NCBI RefSeq assembly: GCF_002975275.1
Contig: NZ_PCOQ01000010.1
Span: 62,001 to 126,000 of the forward strand
Origin: Achromobacter sp. MYb9
GTDB taxonomy: Bacteria > Pseudomonadota > Gammaproteobacteria > Burkholderiales > Burkholderiaceae_B
Reading direction: 5' to 3'
Length of the DNA: 64,000 bases
In this document: positions 31,484 through 39,336 of the stretch, piece after piece
Numbering within the stretch: position 1 is the stretch's first letter
How the letters are laid out: each line of letters begins with the position of its first letter
Position numbers and translations under genes: made by a program
Notes under the pieces: model-generated
The model's database searches: none
Seen by the model: the letters and a program-made list of their open reading frames with translations, nothing else
Told to the model about the DNA's origin: nothing

Positions 31484-32578
31484 CTACAGCGCCCGGGCGT
31501 CGCGCAATGTCGGATAGTCGATGTAGCCGTTGGCGCCTCCGCCATACAGCGTGGCGGGGTTCAACGCCGCCAGGGGCGCGCCGGTCTTGAAGCGTTCGAC
31601 CAGATCGGGGTTGCTGATGAATGCTCGGCCAAAGGCGAACAGGTCTGCCTTGCCGTCGGCCAGATGCGCGGCGGCCAGGTCCAGGTCGTAGCCGTTGTTG
31701 GCCAGGTAGGTGCCCTTGAAACGGCGGCGCAGGCCAACGAAGTCGAACGGCGCGACATCGCGTGGGCCACCCGTGGCGCCTTCGACCACATGCAGGTAGA
31801 CGATGCCCAGCGTGTTGAGCTGATCGACGATGTAGTCGTATTGCGGCTGCGGGTCGCTGATGGAAATGGCGTTGGCCGGCGATACCGGCGAGATCCGCAC
31901 GCCGGTGCGATCCGCACCGATTTCCGCCGCCACGGCGGCGGTGACTTCCAGCAACAGGCGGGCGCGGTTCTCGATGGTGCCGCCGTAGGCGTCAGTGCGC
32001 TGGTTGGCGCCGTCCTTGATGAACTGTTCCAGCAAGTAGCCGTTGGCGCCGTGGATTTCCACGCCATCGAAACCCGCCGCCATCGCGTTGGCGGCGGCCT
32101 GCCGGAAATCGTTCACGATGCCCGGAAGCTCGTCGATGTTGAGCGCGCGCGGTTCAGAAACTTCGACAAAACCATTGTGGACGAAGGTCTTGGTCTGGGC
32201 GCGGATTGCCGACGCCGACACCGGCGCGGCGCCGCCCGGTTGCAGGTCAACGTGCGAGATGCGGCCAACGTGCCACAACTGCACGAAGATGCGCCCGCCC
32301 TGGGCGTGGACGGCGTCAGTGACGTTGCGCCAACCTTTGATCTGGTCCTGCGTGTACAGGCCCGGCGTGTCCTGGTAGCCCTGGGCCTGGGCCGAGACCT
32401 GGGTGGCCTCGGAGATGATCAGGCCAGCCGAGGCGCGCTGGGCGTAATAGGTCGCGGCCAGCGCGCTGGGCACCAGGCCGGCGTCGGCACGGTTGCGTGT
32501 CAGCGGCGCCATGACGATGCGGTTGGCAAGGGTAAGGGGGCCAAGGGCGTAGGGCTGGAAGAGTGTCGTATGGGGCAT
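31484..32578 (-). CDS. Old yellow enzyme family alkene reductase (NemA-like)
   Basis: A 364-residue protein from ATG 32578 (MPHTTLFQPYALGPLTLANR). FMN-binding and catalytic features: RIVMAPLTRNRA, LIISEATQVSAQAQGYQDTP, QLWHVGRISHVDLQ (His-Val-Gly-Arg), EIHGANGYLLEQFIKDGANQ and FGRAFISNPDLVERF. Reduces activated C=C bonds, nitro compounds or quinones with NAD(P)H. The TetR regulator is divergent with 169 bases between. No clear Shine-Dalgarno was seen. As with E. coli nemRA, induction by electrophiles is likely, which is inference. Confidence 0.93.
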   Translation of the reverse strand: MPHTTLFQPYALGPLTLANRIVMAPLTRNRADAGLVPSALAATYYAQRASAGLIISEATQVSAQAQGYQDTPGLYTQDQIKGWRNVTDAVHAQGGRIFVQLWHVGRISHVDLQPGGAAPVSASAIRAQTKTFVHNGFVEVSEPRALNIDELPGIVNDFRQAAANAMAAGFDGVEIHGANGYLLEQFIKDGANQRTDAYGGTIENRARLLLEVTAAVAAEIGADRTGVRISPVSPANAISISDPQPQYDYIVDQLNTLGIVYLHVVEGATGGPRDVAPFDFVGLRRRFKGTYLANNGYDLDLAAAHLADGKADLFAFGRAFISNPDLVERFKTGAPLAALNPATLYGGGANGYIDYPTLRDARAL

Positions 32579-32678
32579 GTCGGTGGCGTGAGGAAACGTG
32601 AAGGGGACGCAGCAATTGCGCAGGATTCGGTCGGTAAGGCTCAATGATGATGGGCGTAATCTATGCTGTCAATGGTTT

Positions 32679-32694
32679 GATGATGAATATCATC
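32679..32694. promoter_or_regulatory. Palindrome GATGAT-N4-ATCATC, candidate TetR operator
   Basis: Perfect 6-base arms around GAAT in the OYE/TetR intergenic region, 9 bases upstream of a TATAGT -10-like element (32704-32709) reading toward the TetR gene. A placement suited to autorepression. Confidence 0.6.
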
Positions 32695-32747
32695 TATCCA
32701 TGGTATAGTTCGGCTGTTCCATCGTTGGACGTCAAGCGACTTAAGGT

Positions 32748-33320
32748 ATGAAAGTCTCCAAGGCACAAGCGCAGGCAAACCGCGCGCATATCGTGGAAAC
32801 CGCCGCCTCCCTGTTCCGGGAGCGGGGCTACGATGGCGTGGGCGTGGCTGACCTGATGGCAGCCGCCGGCTTTACCCACGGCGGCTTCTACAAGCATTTC
32901 GGCTCCAAGACCGACCTGATGGCGGAGGCGGCAAGCTGTGGTCTGGCGCAGTCCGCCGAGGTCGCAGCCGGCATGGACCTGGCGGGTTTCCTGACGTACT
33001 ACCTCTCTCGGCAACACAGGGATACGCCTGGCGATGGCTGCACGATGGCGGCGCTATGCGCCGATGCCTCGCGTCAGCCGGAATCGGTAAAAGCGGCTTT
33101 CGCGGCGGGTATCGAGGCTCAGTTGTCGCGCCCGGATCCTCAGGACGGCCAGCCGGAAGCGGGCGCGGACGACGAGGGGCGCGCGCGTCGCATCGCCTTG
33201 ATGGCGCAGGCCGTTGGCGCGCTGGTGCTCTCAAGGTCCTGCCCTGACGATGCGCCGCTGGCGGACGAAATTCTGGACGTCTGCCGCGCTGACGTTCTGG
33301 CGCGTTTATCGCCTGAATGA
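32748..33320 (+). CDS. TetR/AcrR-family regulator
   Basis: A 190-residue protein. N-terminal helix-turn-helix ANRAHIVETAASLFRERGYD, VGVADLMAAAGFTHGGFYKH and FGSKTDLMAEAA, with the ligand domain after it. It contains cysteines (in GDGCTMAALCADAS) near the start of the ligand domain, as in NemR-like regulators that sense electrophiles through thiols, but this is not proof. Divergent from the OYE-SDR-MDR operon and probably its repressor. Confidence 0.9.
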   Translation: MKVSKAQAQANRAHIVETAASLFRERGYDGVGVADLMAAAGFTHGGFYKHFGSKTDLMAEAASCGLAQSAEVAAGMDLAGFLTYYLSRQHRDTPGDGCTMAALCADASRQPESVKAAFAAGIEAQLSRPDPQDGQPEAGADDEGRARRIALMAQAVGALVLSRSCPDDAPLADEILDVCRADVLARLSPE

Positions 33321-33323
33321 GGG

Positions 33324-33341
33324 GCCCGGATATCTCCGGGC
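33324..33341. terminator. Short hairpin directly after the TetR gene
   Basis: GCCCGG/CCGGGC perfect 6-base stem with a 6-base loop, 4 bases after the stop. There is no T tract, so termination is uncertain. Confidence 0.35.
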
Positions 33342-33374
33342 AAGCGTGGGATCAGGGCGAACCTTGCTGGTGCG

Positions 33375-33767
33375 TCAGCGGCGCTCGCTGAGCAACCACC
33401 ACGCGGCCACTCCCACGGCTAACCACAGCGCCACGATCAGCACCGCGCCGGCCCAGCTGCGAGGCTTCGCTTTCCTAGCCGTCATCCAGGCTTCCGCCTG
33501 GCCTCTGCATTCCAACAGCACGTCGGATGGCAGCAGTTTGATGGTCAACCAAATGGCAGCGGGCAGTAAAAGAACGTCATCCGCGTACCCCAGCACGGGG
33601 ATGAAGTCGGGTATCAGATCGATCGGACTTAGCGCATAGGCGACCACGAACCACGCCAGGGCTTTTACATACCATGGGGTTCGGGGATGCTTGCAGGCGA
33701 ACCACAGGGTGATGCCGTCCCGTCGTATCCGCGTGGCCCAGGTCTTCAGGCGTTCAGTGACGTTCAT
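33375..33767 (-). CDS. DUF1232 (YkvA-like) membrane protein
   Basis: A 130-residue protein with the family signature VAYALSPIDLIPDFIPVLGY and ADDVLLLPAAIWLTIKLLP, and a C-terminal membrane helix (AVLIVALWLAVGVAAWWLL). YkvA/DUF1232 proteins are small membrane proteins of unknown function found across bacteria. Convergent with the TetR gene and in the same direction as the cytochrome c gene upstream, 105 bases apart. Confidence 0.88.
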   Translation of the reverse strand: MNVTERLKTWATRIRRDGITLWFACKHPRTPWYVKALAWFVVAYALSPIDLIPDFIPVLGYADDVLLLPAAIWLTIKLLPSDVLLECRGQAEAWMTARKAKPRSWAGAVLIVALWLAVGVAAWWLLSERR

Positions 33768-33872
33768 GAGCGGCGCGAGGCTCTCGCGGACGGTGGAAGG
33801 GCTTCAATTCTAAGATGGGCGAGCGCGCTTGGGGGCCGCAGCCCGGCGCAGACAGCGGCTTGTGACGCAACG

Positions 33873-34256
33873 CTAGCGGCTTTTTGAAATTACATCGCTC
33901 ATGTATTTGTTCAAATCGCGAAAATCCTGAACCGTCCAGGAATGCGGCGGTACCTTTACGCCGTTTTCCCGCAAGGTTCTGGGAATCAGGTCGCCATTCG
34001 GGCGAAGTATCACCGATGAAACGATCACGCCCGGATAATCGCTAAGCCGCTTTTTGAATGCGGCGGTTGTCAGGTCAGGGGTGGGCGGATTGCTTTTCCT
34101 GGCCAATGGCCCGGTCCCTTTGATATCCGCGCCGTGGCACATGGCGCATCGCTGGGTAAAGAGGTTCTTTCCATTCAGGTTTTGCGCGAAGGATGGCGAT
34201 GCTTGCGTCAGCATCACAGCGCCTAGCAAAGCGATGCATAGTGCCCTTACTTTCAT
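33873..34256 (-). CDS. Periplasmic cytochrome c, mono-heme
   Basis: A 127-residue protein from ATG 34256 with a signal peptide (MKVRALCIALLGAVMLTQAS, cleavage near SFA). One heme motif, CAMCH, followed by GADIKGTGPLARKSNPPTPD as in small class I cytochromes c. A likely distal Met was not clearly identified near the C terminus (LNKYMSDVI is a candidate). Redox partner unknown. It stands alone between DUF1232 and the esterase pseudogene. Confidence 0.85.
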   Translation of the reverse strand: MKVRALCIALLGAVMLTQASPSFAQNLNGKNLFTQRCAMCHGADIKGTGPLARKSNPPTPDLTTAAFKKRLSDYPGVIVSSVILRPNGDLIPRTLRENGVKVPPHSWTVQDFRDLNKYMSDVISKSR

Positions 34257-34333
34257 GTGGTCTTGTCGAAGTCGGATCGTGATCGGGAGCGAATTATCGC
34301 AGACGGCAAAACTGCGGTCTGACACCTTATTTC

Positions 34334-35127
34334 TTATAAGCCGAAAGGCCATGTCTCCGGCGTGCCAGCGCCCTGCGGCCCGGGCAGGGGCTCGACGGCG
34401 TGCGTCTGGTCCATCCACAGATACGCGTCGAACTGCTGGGGCAATGAGGCTTTCGCGTAATGACTTTGCCGTTCGGTTTCAGGGCGATAGATGACCCCGA
34501 TGAAGCGTTCCAGCCGAGGCGTCTCCAGGCGTTGACGCAAACCTGCGTCCGCATCGCGCAAATGCGTCCGGCATAGTCCAGGCGCTTTTCCAGCAACGCC
34601 CGTAGTTGGGCCATGACGGCTTGCTCGCAGTCCTCGTGCCGGCGCGTCAGCACGGCCATGCCATAAGCGGCCGGGTCTTGCCGCCAAGGGTCCAGGCAGC
34701 CATAGCGTTGGCGGGCGATGCCCGCCGCCTCGTGGTCGACGTTGTCCAGATAGGCCAGCACGGCCGCCATGGACTGCGCCATGCTGTAGATGTCGAGCCC
34801 GTAGAAACGGGTCTGCCGCGCAGGAGGTTGGCGGACATTGTGTTCGGCCAGCCACCGCACGAAATCCGCCACATCGGTATTGCGCCACATCCAGGTAGGA
34901 AAGCGTTCGAAGGCCGGGTAGGGGGCGTCGACCGAGCCGCGGCCGCCTATCAGCCGGTCCACGGCCGCGGCGTCCGGCCAATCGGCCTCCACCGCCACGA
35001 TGTTGAAGCCATGTTCGCGGATCAGATGGCGGGTGATGGCGGCCCGTGCACGGTAAAAGTCCGTCCACGGCTGCGCGGCAGCCCGCAGCTGCGCCAGCAT
35101 CGATTCATCGACCGTCGTCTGGCCCAT
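34334..35127 (-). pseudogene. Erythromycin-esterase-family protein with internal deletions
   Basis: From ATG 35127 the frame reads FYRARAAITRHLIREHGFNI, VAVEADWPDAAAVDRLIGG, FPTWMWRNTDVADFVRWLAE and FYGLDIYSMAQSMAAVLAYL, which is the N-terminal half of the family. Near 34550 it jumps, with a frame change, to the extreme C terminus, read in the other frame as LERFIGVIYRPETERQSHYA and FDAYLWMDQTHAVEPL. About 200 central residues, and the GEATHG catalytic-His loop normally just before FYRARA, are missing. The roughly 430-residue enzyme is therefore inactive. The start overlaps the pcm stop by 23 bases. A pcm-esterase arrangement of this kind occurs in stress clusters of other bacteria. Confidence 0.85.
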
Positions 35128-35791
35128 GGTTGCTTTCCCCGTCTGGATGCCAGGCCTGCTCGCCAATCAGCGGCACGAATGCCACCATTCCAAGGGCCTC
35201 TTCCCGATACTCTGATTCTTCCTTACGCAAAATCCGGATCAGCTGCTGCAGGCCTGGGGACGCGCCGATGGGCATGACCAGCCGGCCGCCAATGGCAAGC
35301 TGTTCCCGCCAGGCCGGAGGCACAATGGGGCCGGATGCCGCCGCCACGATGGCATCAAACGGTGCGCAGCGCGGCAGTCCCAAGGTGCCGTCGCCGGTGT
35401 GGACCACGACATTGTCGTAGCCAAGCTGTTGCAGCCGTTCGCGCGCCTCACGCGCAAGACGCTCGTGCCTTTCCACGGTGTGGACGACGCGGACCATCCG
35501 CGCCATCACCGCCGCGGCATAGCCGGATCCCGTGCCGATTTCCAGCACTTGGTTGCCCGGCTGAAGCGCCGCGGATTGCAACATCAACGCCACGATGTAG
35601 GGCTGGGATATGGTCTGTCCGCAACCGATAGCCAGCGCGCTATCGTCGTAGGCCAGCGCCCGCGTGTCATCTGGCACGAACGCGTGGCGCGGCACCTCGC
35701 GCATGGCGGCCAGCACGGCAGGGTCATGCAGGCCGCGAGCGATAAGCTGGCGCTGCACCATATTTTCACGCAGGTCCTGGTGTTCGTGCAT
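35105..35791 (-). CDS. pcm: Protein-L-isoaspartate O-methyltransferase
   Basis: A 228-residue protein. Family features: VQRQLIARGLHDPAVLAAMR, VPRHAFVPDDTRALAYDDSA, GQTISQPYIVALMLQSAAL, the SAM motif VLEIGTGSGYAAAVMARM, and DGTLGLPRCAPFDAIVAAA. Repairs isoaspartyl residues in aged proteins using SAM, in the cytoplasm. The C-terminal 15 residues are extra. A consensus sigma-54 promoter lies 50 bases upstream, so this copy belongs to the same regulon as the 2-24 kb cluster although it lies 11 kb away. Confidence 0.93.
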   Translation of the reverse strand: MHEHQDLRENMVQRQLIARGLHDPAVLAAMREVPRHAFVPDDTRALAYDDSALAIGCGQTISQPYIVALMLQSAALQPGNQVLEIGTGSGYAAAVMARMVRVVHTVERHERLAREARERLQQLGYDNVVVHTGDGTLGLPRCAPFDAIVAAASGPIVPPAWREQLAIGGRLVMPIGASPGLQQLIRILRKEESEYREEALGMVAFVPLIGEQAWHPDGESNHGPDDGR

Positions 35792-35840
35792 GACGGCCGT
35801 CCATAACGCAAGCGGTGGCTCCCGCTACCCCTTGCTCCTC

Positions 35841-35856
35841 AGCAAAGGCCGTGCCG
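35841..35856 (-). promoter_or_regulatory. Sigma-54 promoter for pcm
   Basis: Minus-strand CGGCACGGCCTTTGCT, with GG-N10-GC spacing, near-consensus, 50 bases upstream of ATG 35791. Confidence 0.85.
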
Positions 35857-35875
35857 ACCGCGCCTCATTCGGCCG

Positions 35876-36244
35876 TCAATTTTCCGGCTGGTGGCAGACG
35901 GCTTCCACGTTGTGCCCATCCGGGCTGCGCACGAACGCGGCGTAATAGTTGGGATGGTAATGGGGACGCAAACCGGGCGCGCCGTTGTCCTGTCCGCCGG
36001 CCGCGAGAGCGGCTTCGTAAAACGCATCCACGTCCGCTCGGGTGGGGGCGGAAATGGCGATATGCAAGGGCGGCGTCACGGCAGACGTGGCGTACAGCCA
36101 AAGTGAAGGTTTGCCCTGCCTGCCCAACCCGACACTGTCGGGCCCCTCCATGGCAAGGCCGACGCCCAACGGGCCTAGCGCGCGGAGAAAAAACGTTTGG
36201 CTTTCATCAATATTGCTGACGCCAAAACCAATGTGATCGAACAT
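35876..36244 (-). CDS. VOC-family (glyoxalase-like) protein
   Basis: A 122-residue protein starting MFDHIGFGVSNIDESQTFFL, with the metal-binding-type His near the start, GLRPHYHPNYYAAFVRSPDG and HNVEAVCH at the end, typical of glyoxalase/bleomycin-resistance superfamily members. The substrate is unknown. The downstream pcm promoter lies just beyond its stop, so it is a separate unit. Divergent from the PanE-like gene, with an AT-rich 200-base spacer holding an inverted repeat. Confidence 0.88.
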   Translation of the reverse strand: MFDHIGFGVSNIDESQTFFLRALGPLGVGLAMEGPDSVGLGRQGKPSLWLYATSAVTPPLHIAISAPTRADVDAFYEAALAAGGQDNGAPGLRPHYHPNYYAAFVRSPDGHNVEAVCHQPEN

Positions 36245-36279
36245 GATGCATCTCCGTTAAATCTCTCTAAGGCATTGAT

Positions 36280-36308
36280 ATTGAAGGCGTCTGGCATCTT
36301 CCTTCAAT
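36280..36308. repeat. Inverted repeat ATTGAAGG/CCTTCAAT between divergent genes
   Basis: Perfect 8-base arms at 36280-36287 and 36301-36308, 21 bases centre to centre (two helical turns), upstream of the VOC gene. Candidate operator; the regulator is unknown. Confidence 0.45.
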
Positions 36309-36447
36309 GGACGTTGGCTATCACTTCTTCTTATTGCAATCGATCACTGCCCGGTTTTTGTCATATCCGGTCTTGCGATAGATCGCTTTAACATCTTAAG
36401 GTGTCAGACTACGTTTTGGCCGCGCGCGCCAGGAAGGAATCCAACCC

Positions 36448-37344
36448 ATGAGTACCGCAACAGATACCGCCATCGCCATCGTCGGCCCCGGCGCCATCGG
36501 CACCACGGTGGCGGCCGCGCTGCACGAAGTCGGCCGGACGCCCCTTTTGTGTGGCCGCACGCCCCGCAGCCAGCTGACGCTGCAGGATGGCGATCGCCAC
36601 GTGGTCGTTCCGGGGCCCGTGCGGACGGATCCCGGCCAGGTCGATCGCAAGATGGGACTCGTTTTTCTGGCGGTCAAGGCGACCCAGACCGAGACGGCAT
36701 CAGGATGGCTTGCGGCATTGTGCGGTCCCGATACCGTCGTGTGCGTGCTGCAGAATGGCGTCGAGCAGATGGAAAGGGTCGCGATGCACGCTCCGCCAGC
36801 GCGGATCGTCCCGGCCGTCGTGTGGTTCCCTGCGCAAGCACAAGCCGACGGCTCGGTACGCTTGCGGGGGGATGCGCGCCTGAGTCTGCCCGACGTGCCG
36901 GCATCCCGCGTGGTGGCAGAGGCGCTTTCGGGAACGCAGTGCGCCGTGGATATCACGGCGGATTTTTCGTCCGTGGCTTGGCGCAAGCTGCTGCAGAACG
37001 CAGTGGCGGGCCTGATGGCCCTTACGCATCGCCGCGCCGGCATGTTCGCCCGGCCCGACATCGCCCAGCTTTCGCTGGCGTACTTGCAAGAATGCCTGGC
37101 CGTGGCGCGCGCCGAAGGAGCCAGACTGGGCGACGACGTGCCGCAGGAAATCCTGGCCAAGTTTCAAGCCTCTTCCGCCGACTTAAGCACCTCCATCCTG
37201 ACCGACCGCGAAGCCGGCCGGCCACTCGAATGGGATATCCGAAACGGTGTCGTCTCGCGCCGCGCCCGGGCTCACGGCATACCGACGCCGATCAGCGACA
37301 TCGTCGTGTCTCTGCTGGCCGCCGCTAGCGACGGCCCGGGCTGA
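36448..37344 (+). CDS. Ketopantoate reductase-like (PanE/ApbA family) oxidoreductase
   Basis: A 298-residue protein with the N-terminal NADP loop AIVGPGAIGTTVAAALHEVG, then LVFLAVKATQTETASGWLA, VCVLQNGVEQME (Asn-Gly), and VAWRKLLQNAVAGLMALTHR (catalytic Lys). The C-terminal helical domain has TDREAGRPLEWDIRNGVVSR. The family includes 2-dehydropantoate 2-reductase and less specific paralogues, so the true substrate is open. Single gene, followed by a convergent LysR gene. Confidence 0.88.
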   Translation: MSTATDTAIAIVGPGAIGTTVAAALHEVGRTPLLCGRTPRSQLTLQDGDRHVVVPGPVRTDPGQVDRKMGLVFLAVKATQTETASGWLAALCGPDTVVCVLQNGVEQMERVAMHAPPARIVPAVVWFPAQAQADGSVRLRGDARLSLPDVPASRVVAEALSGTQCAVDITADFSSVAWRKLLQNAVAGLMALTHRRAGMFARPDIAQLSLAYLQECLAVARAEGARLGDDVPQEILAKFQASSADLSTSILTDREAGRPLEWDIRNGVVSRRARAHGIPTPISDIVVSLLAAASDGPG

Positions 37345-37378
37345 TGCCGCGGCCTACGCGACGGGCATCAGTAGAAGG

Positions 37379-38272
37379 TCAAGACGCCAAACCCTGCGCT
37401 TCGTGAAGTATCCATTCTGCAAATGCGTGTAATGGCCCTTCGCTCAATTCGATCGGCTCGGGAAGCACGAGGCAGAAGTTCTTGGCGATCGCTTTGCCGT
37501 CCGGCCAAGGCGCGACCAGACGTCCTTGTTCAAGCTCTGCCTCAACGTAAAGACGCGGCACCAAGGCAACCCCCAAGCCGGCCACCGCCGCCGCGATCAG
37601 CATGGAATGCAGATCGTAGCGTGCGCCTACCGCCGAATTGGTCAAGACGATGCCGGCCTCTTGCGCATAAAGCTGCCACGCATCCGGATTTTGCCGCCTG
37701 TGAAGGCGCGGCAGCTCGTCCAGCGACACGTTGGCACCGGCGTCCGCAAGAAGTGCCGGACTACAGACGGGCACAAGCACCTCTTCCAGCAGGTGATGTA
37801 AATGCATACCCGCCCATGCCGGATGCTCGAAGTGGATGGCGGCATCGAAACCGCTACCGGCAAGAATGAAGGGCTCCATGCGCTCGGCGATGTGCACCGT
37901 AATGTTGGGATGCGCATCTTGAAAGCGTTTCAGCCGAGGGATAAGCCAGCGCGTGGCGAAGGTGGGAATGGCGGCGATATCAATGGTTCCGCCTTCAATG
38001 GGCTGCCCCATCAAATAAAGGCTATCCCGCTCTAGCCGATCCAGAATCTCGCGAACCTGCAGCGCGTATCGCATGCCGTTGGGCGCAAGCCGTACCCGAT
38101 TCCCCACACGCTCAAAGAGCGCGACGTTTAAAAACGCCTCCAGGCGACCAATCTGACGACTGATCGCGCCTTCGGTCAGCGCCAGTTCCTCCGCCGCGCG
38201 GGCGAAGCTGCCATGTCGTGCCGCTGCCTCAAAAGCGAGGAGCGCCGAATTGCTTGGAATCTTGCGTCGCAT
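37379..38272 (-). CDS. LysR-family regulator (GcvA type)
   Basis: A 297-residue protein starting MRRKIPSNSALLAFEAAARH, with the helix-turn-helix GSFARAAEELALTEGAISRQ typical of the GcvA/AmpR branch. The effector domain has IDIAAIPTFATRWLIPRLKR and AVAGLGVALVPRLYVEAEL. Divergent from the 38437-40185 operon and probably its regulator. The 164-base gap contains an ATCAC-N6-GTGAT palindrome. Confidence 0.9.
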   Translation of the reverse strand: MRRKIPSNSALLAFEAAARHGSFARAAEELALTEGAISRQIGRLEAFLNVALFERVGNRVRLAPNGMRYALQVREILDRLERDSLYLMGQPIEGGTIDIAAIPTFATRWLIPRLKRFQDAHPNITVHIAERMEPFILAGSGFDAAIHFEHPAWAGMHLHHLLEEVLVPVCSPALLADAGANVSLDELPRLHRRQNPDAWQLYAQEAGIVLTNSAVGARYDLHSMLIAAAVAGLGVALVPRLYVEAELEQGRLVAPWPDGKAIAKNFCLVLPEPIELSEGPLHAFAEWILHEAQGLAS

Positions 38273-38316
38273 GGAGTCTCTTTGATCGCGGTGCGTTTTA
38301 GCCAGCTTGAGTAAAT

Positions 38317-38332
38317 ATCACTGAAGGGTGAT
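38317..38332. promoter_or_regulatory. Palindrome ATCAC-N6-GTGAT, candidate LysR site
   Basis: 5-base arms in the AT-rich stretch between the LysR gene and the 38437 operon, 45 bases upstream of the LysR ATG. Confidence 0.45.
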
Positions 38333-38436
38333 TTTATATCGCTATATGCACGGTAAAGGTCAGCTTAGCATTACGTAACTGCAATGAAATGGGTTCGGGC
38401 GCCGACGGCGCCTTGCCCCCTACGAAGGATGTTTTG

Positions 38437-38964
38437 ATGATCTATACCGTGGAATGCAGCTTCGCCGATCCCGGCAGCGAAGCCGAATGGAACCACTTCT
38501 ACAGCGCCGAAAAATTGCCCGCGCTCATCTCGGTTACAGGCTTTCATACGTCGCAGCGCTTCAAGGCGTTAAGCCACGGTTGCCCGATCTACCTGGCCGT
38601 CCACACGATTGATAGCCTGGATGTCCTGACGGGAGAGGAATATCGCCAGAAAGGCGGCGGCAATTTTGCAAGGTGGCAGCAGCACATCACCGACTGGCAC
38701 CGGAACCTGTATTGCGATATCGGGCTTGCGCCGGCGGTCAATGAAGACGAACTGCTGGCGCTGTGTGCAAGCGGCCCTGAACCTCTGATTCAGATGGGGC
38801 TTGCTCCCCTGGCCATGCGGGCGGTTGCGCTGGAGAAGTTTCCGGAACGCCGGTGGCTGGCAAAACTGCCCCGGCGGCAGGCTGCGCTTGTCGAGAGCCA
38901 GTCCGAAGGCATCTACCTGTATTCGCCCATGACGGAACAACTGACAAGTTCCCGCGCCGTGTAA
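38437..38964 (+). CDS. Hypothetical protein, probable dimeric alpha-beta barrel fold
   Basis: A 175-residue protein from ATG 38437 (AAGGA upstream). The start MIYTVECSFADPGSEAEWNH and FYSAEKLPALISVTGFHTSQ, then RFKALSHGCPIYLAVHTIDS, follow the beta-alpha-beta pattern of dimeric ferredoxin-like barrels such as EthD-like or antibiotic biosynthesis monooxygenase proteins; similarity is at pattern level only. The C-terminal third is unassigned. First gene of a three-gene unit with a tautomerase and a metallo-hydrolase, facing a LysR regulator, so probably catabolic. Confidence 0.7.
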   Translation: MIYTVECSFADPGSEAEWNHFYSAEKLPALISVTGFHTSQRFKALSHGCPIYLAVHTIDSLDVLTGEEYRQKGGGNFARWQQHITDWHRNLYCDIGLAPAVNEDELLALCASGPEPLIQMGLAPLAMRAVALEKFPERRWLAKLPRRQAALVESQSEGIYLYSPMTEQLTSSRAV

Positions 38965-38989
38965 ACCGAACAGGGAAAAGAGGACCGCT

Positions 38990-39316
38990 ATGCCCAACGT
39001 CACGATATACATTCCGTCGGCACAAATGCCGTCGGATGAGAGGCTTGCCGAGCTTTCAGGCGACTGCATCAACCTCTGCACGGGCATTCTTGCCGCGGCA
39101 CTCGAGAACATTCATGTCATTTATGTCGGCGTCCGGCATGGCCACGGGCATCCCGTCTTCGCGGAAGTCCAATATCGCCTTGAGACGTTTCGCACGCCCC
39201 CGGTAATGAACCGGTTCATGGATGCCCTGGATGACGCCATCACGCGTTGCACCGATCTCAAGGCGCGCATCCGCTGCTTCGGTTATGCCGCGCCGAACAT
39301 CCACGCCCGAAATTGA
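38990..39316 (+). CDS. Tautomerase-superfamily protein
   Basis: A 108-residue protein starting MPNVTIYIPSAQMPSDERLA. Removal of Met would expose Pro1, the catalytic base of 4-oxalocrotonate tautomerase relatives. HVIYVGVRHGHGHPVFAEVQ and a second helix follow. The length lies between 4-OT (62) and the cis-CaaD, MSAD or MIF groups (115-150). The reaction, whether tautomerisation, dehalogenation or decarboxylation, cannot be predicted. Middle gene of the LysR-regulated unit, 25 bases after the 38437 gene. Confidence 0.8.
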   Translation: MPNVTIYIPSAQMPSDERLAELSGDCINLCTGILAAALENIHVIYVGVRHGHGHPVFAEVQYRLETFRTPPVMNRFMDALDDAITRCTDLKARIRCFGYAAPNIHARN

Positions 39317-39336
39317 AAAGTCCCCCGGAGAAAGTT

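Noticed and set aside
31427-32647. Plus-strand open frame of 406 codons opposite the OYE gene
   Set aside because: OYE has complete FMN and active-site motifs on the other strand; this frame has none.
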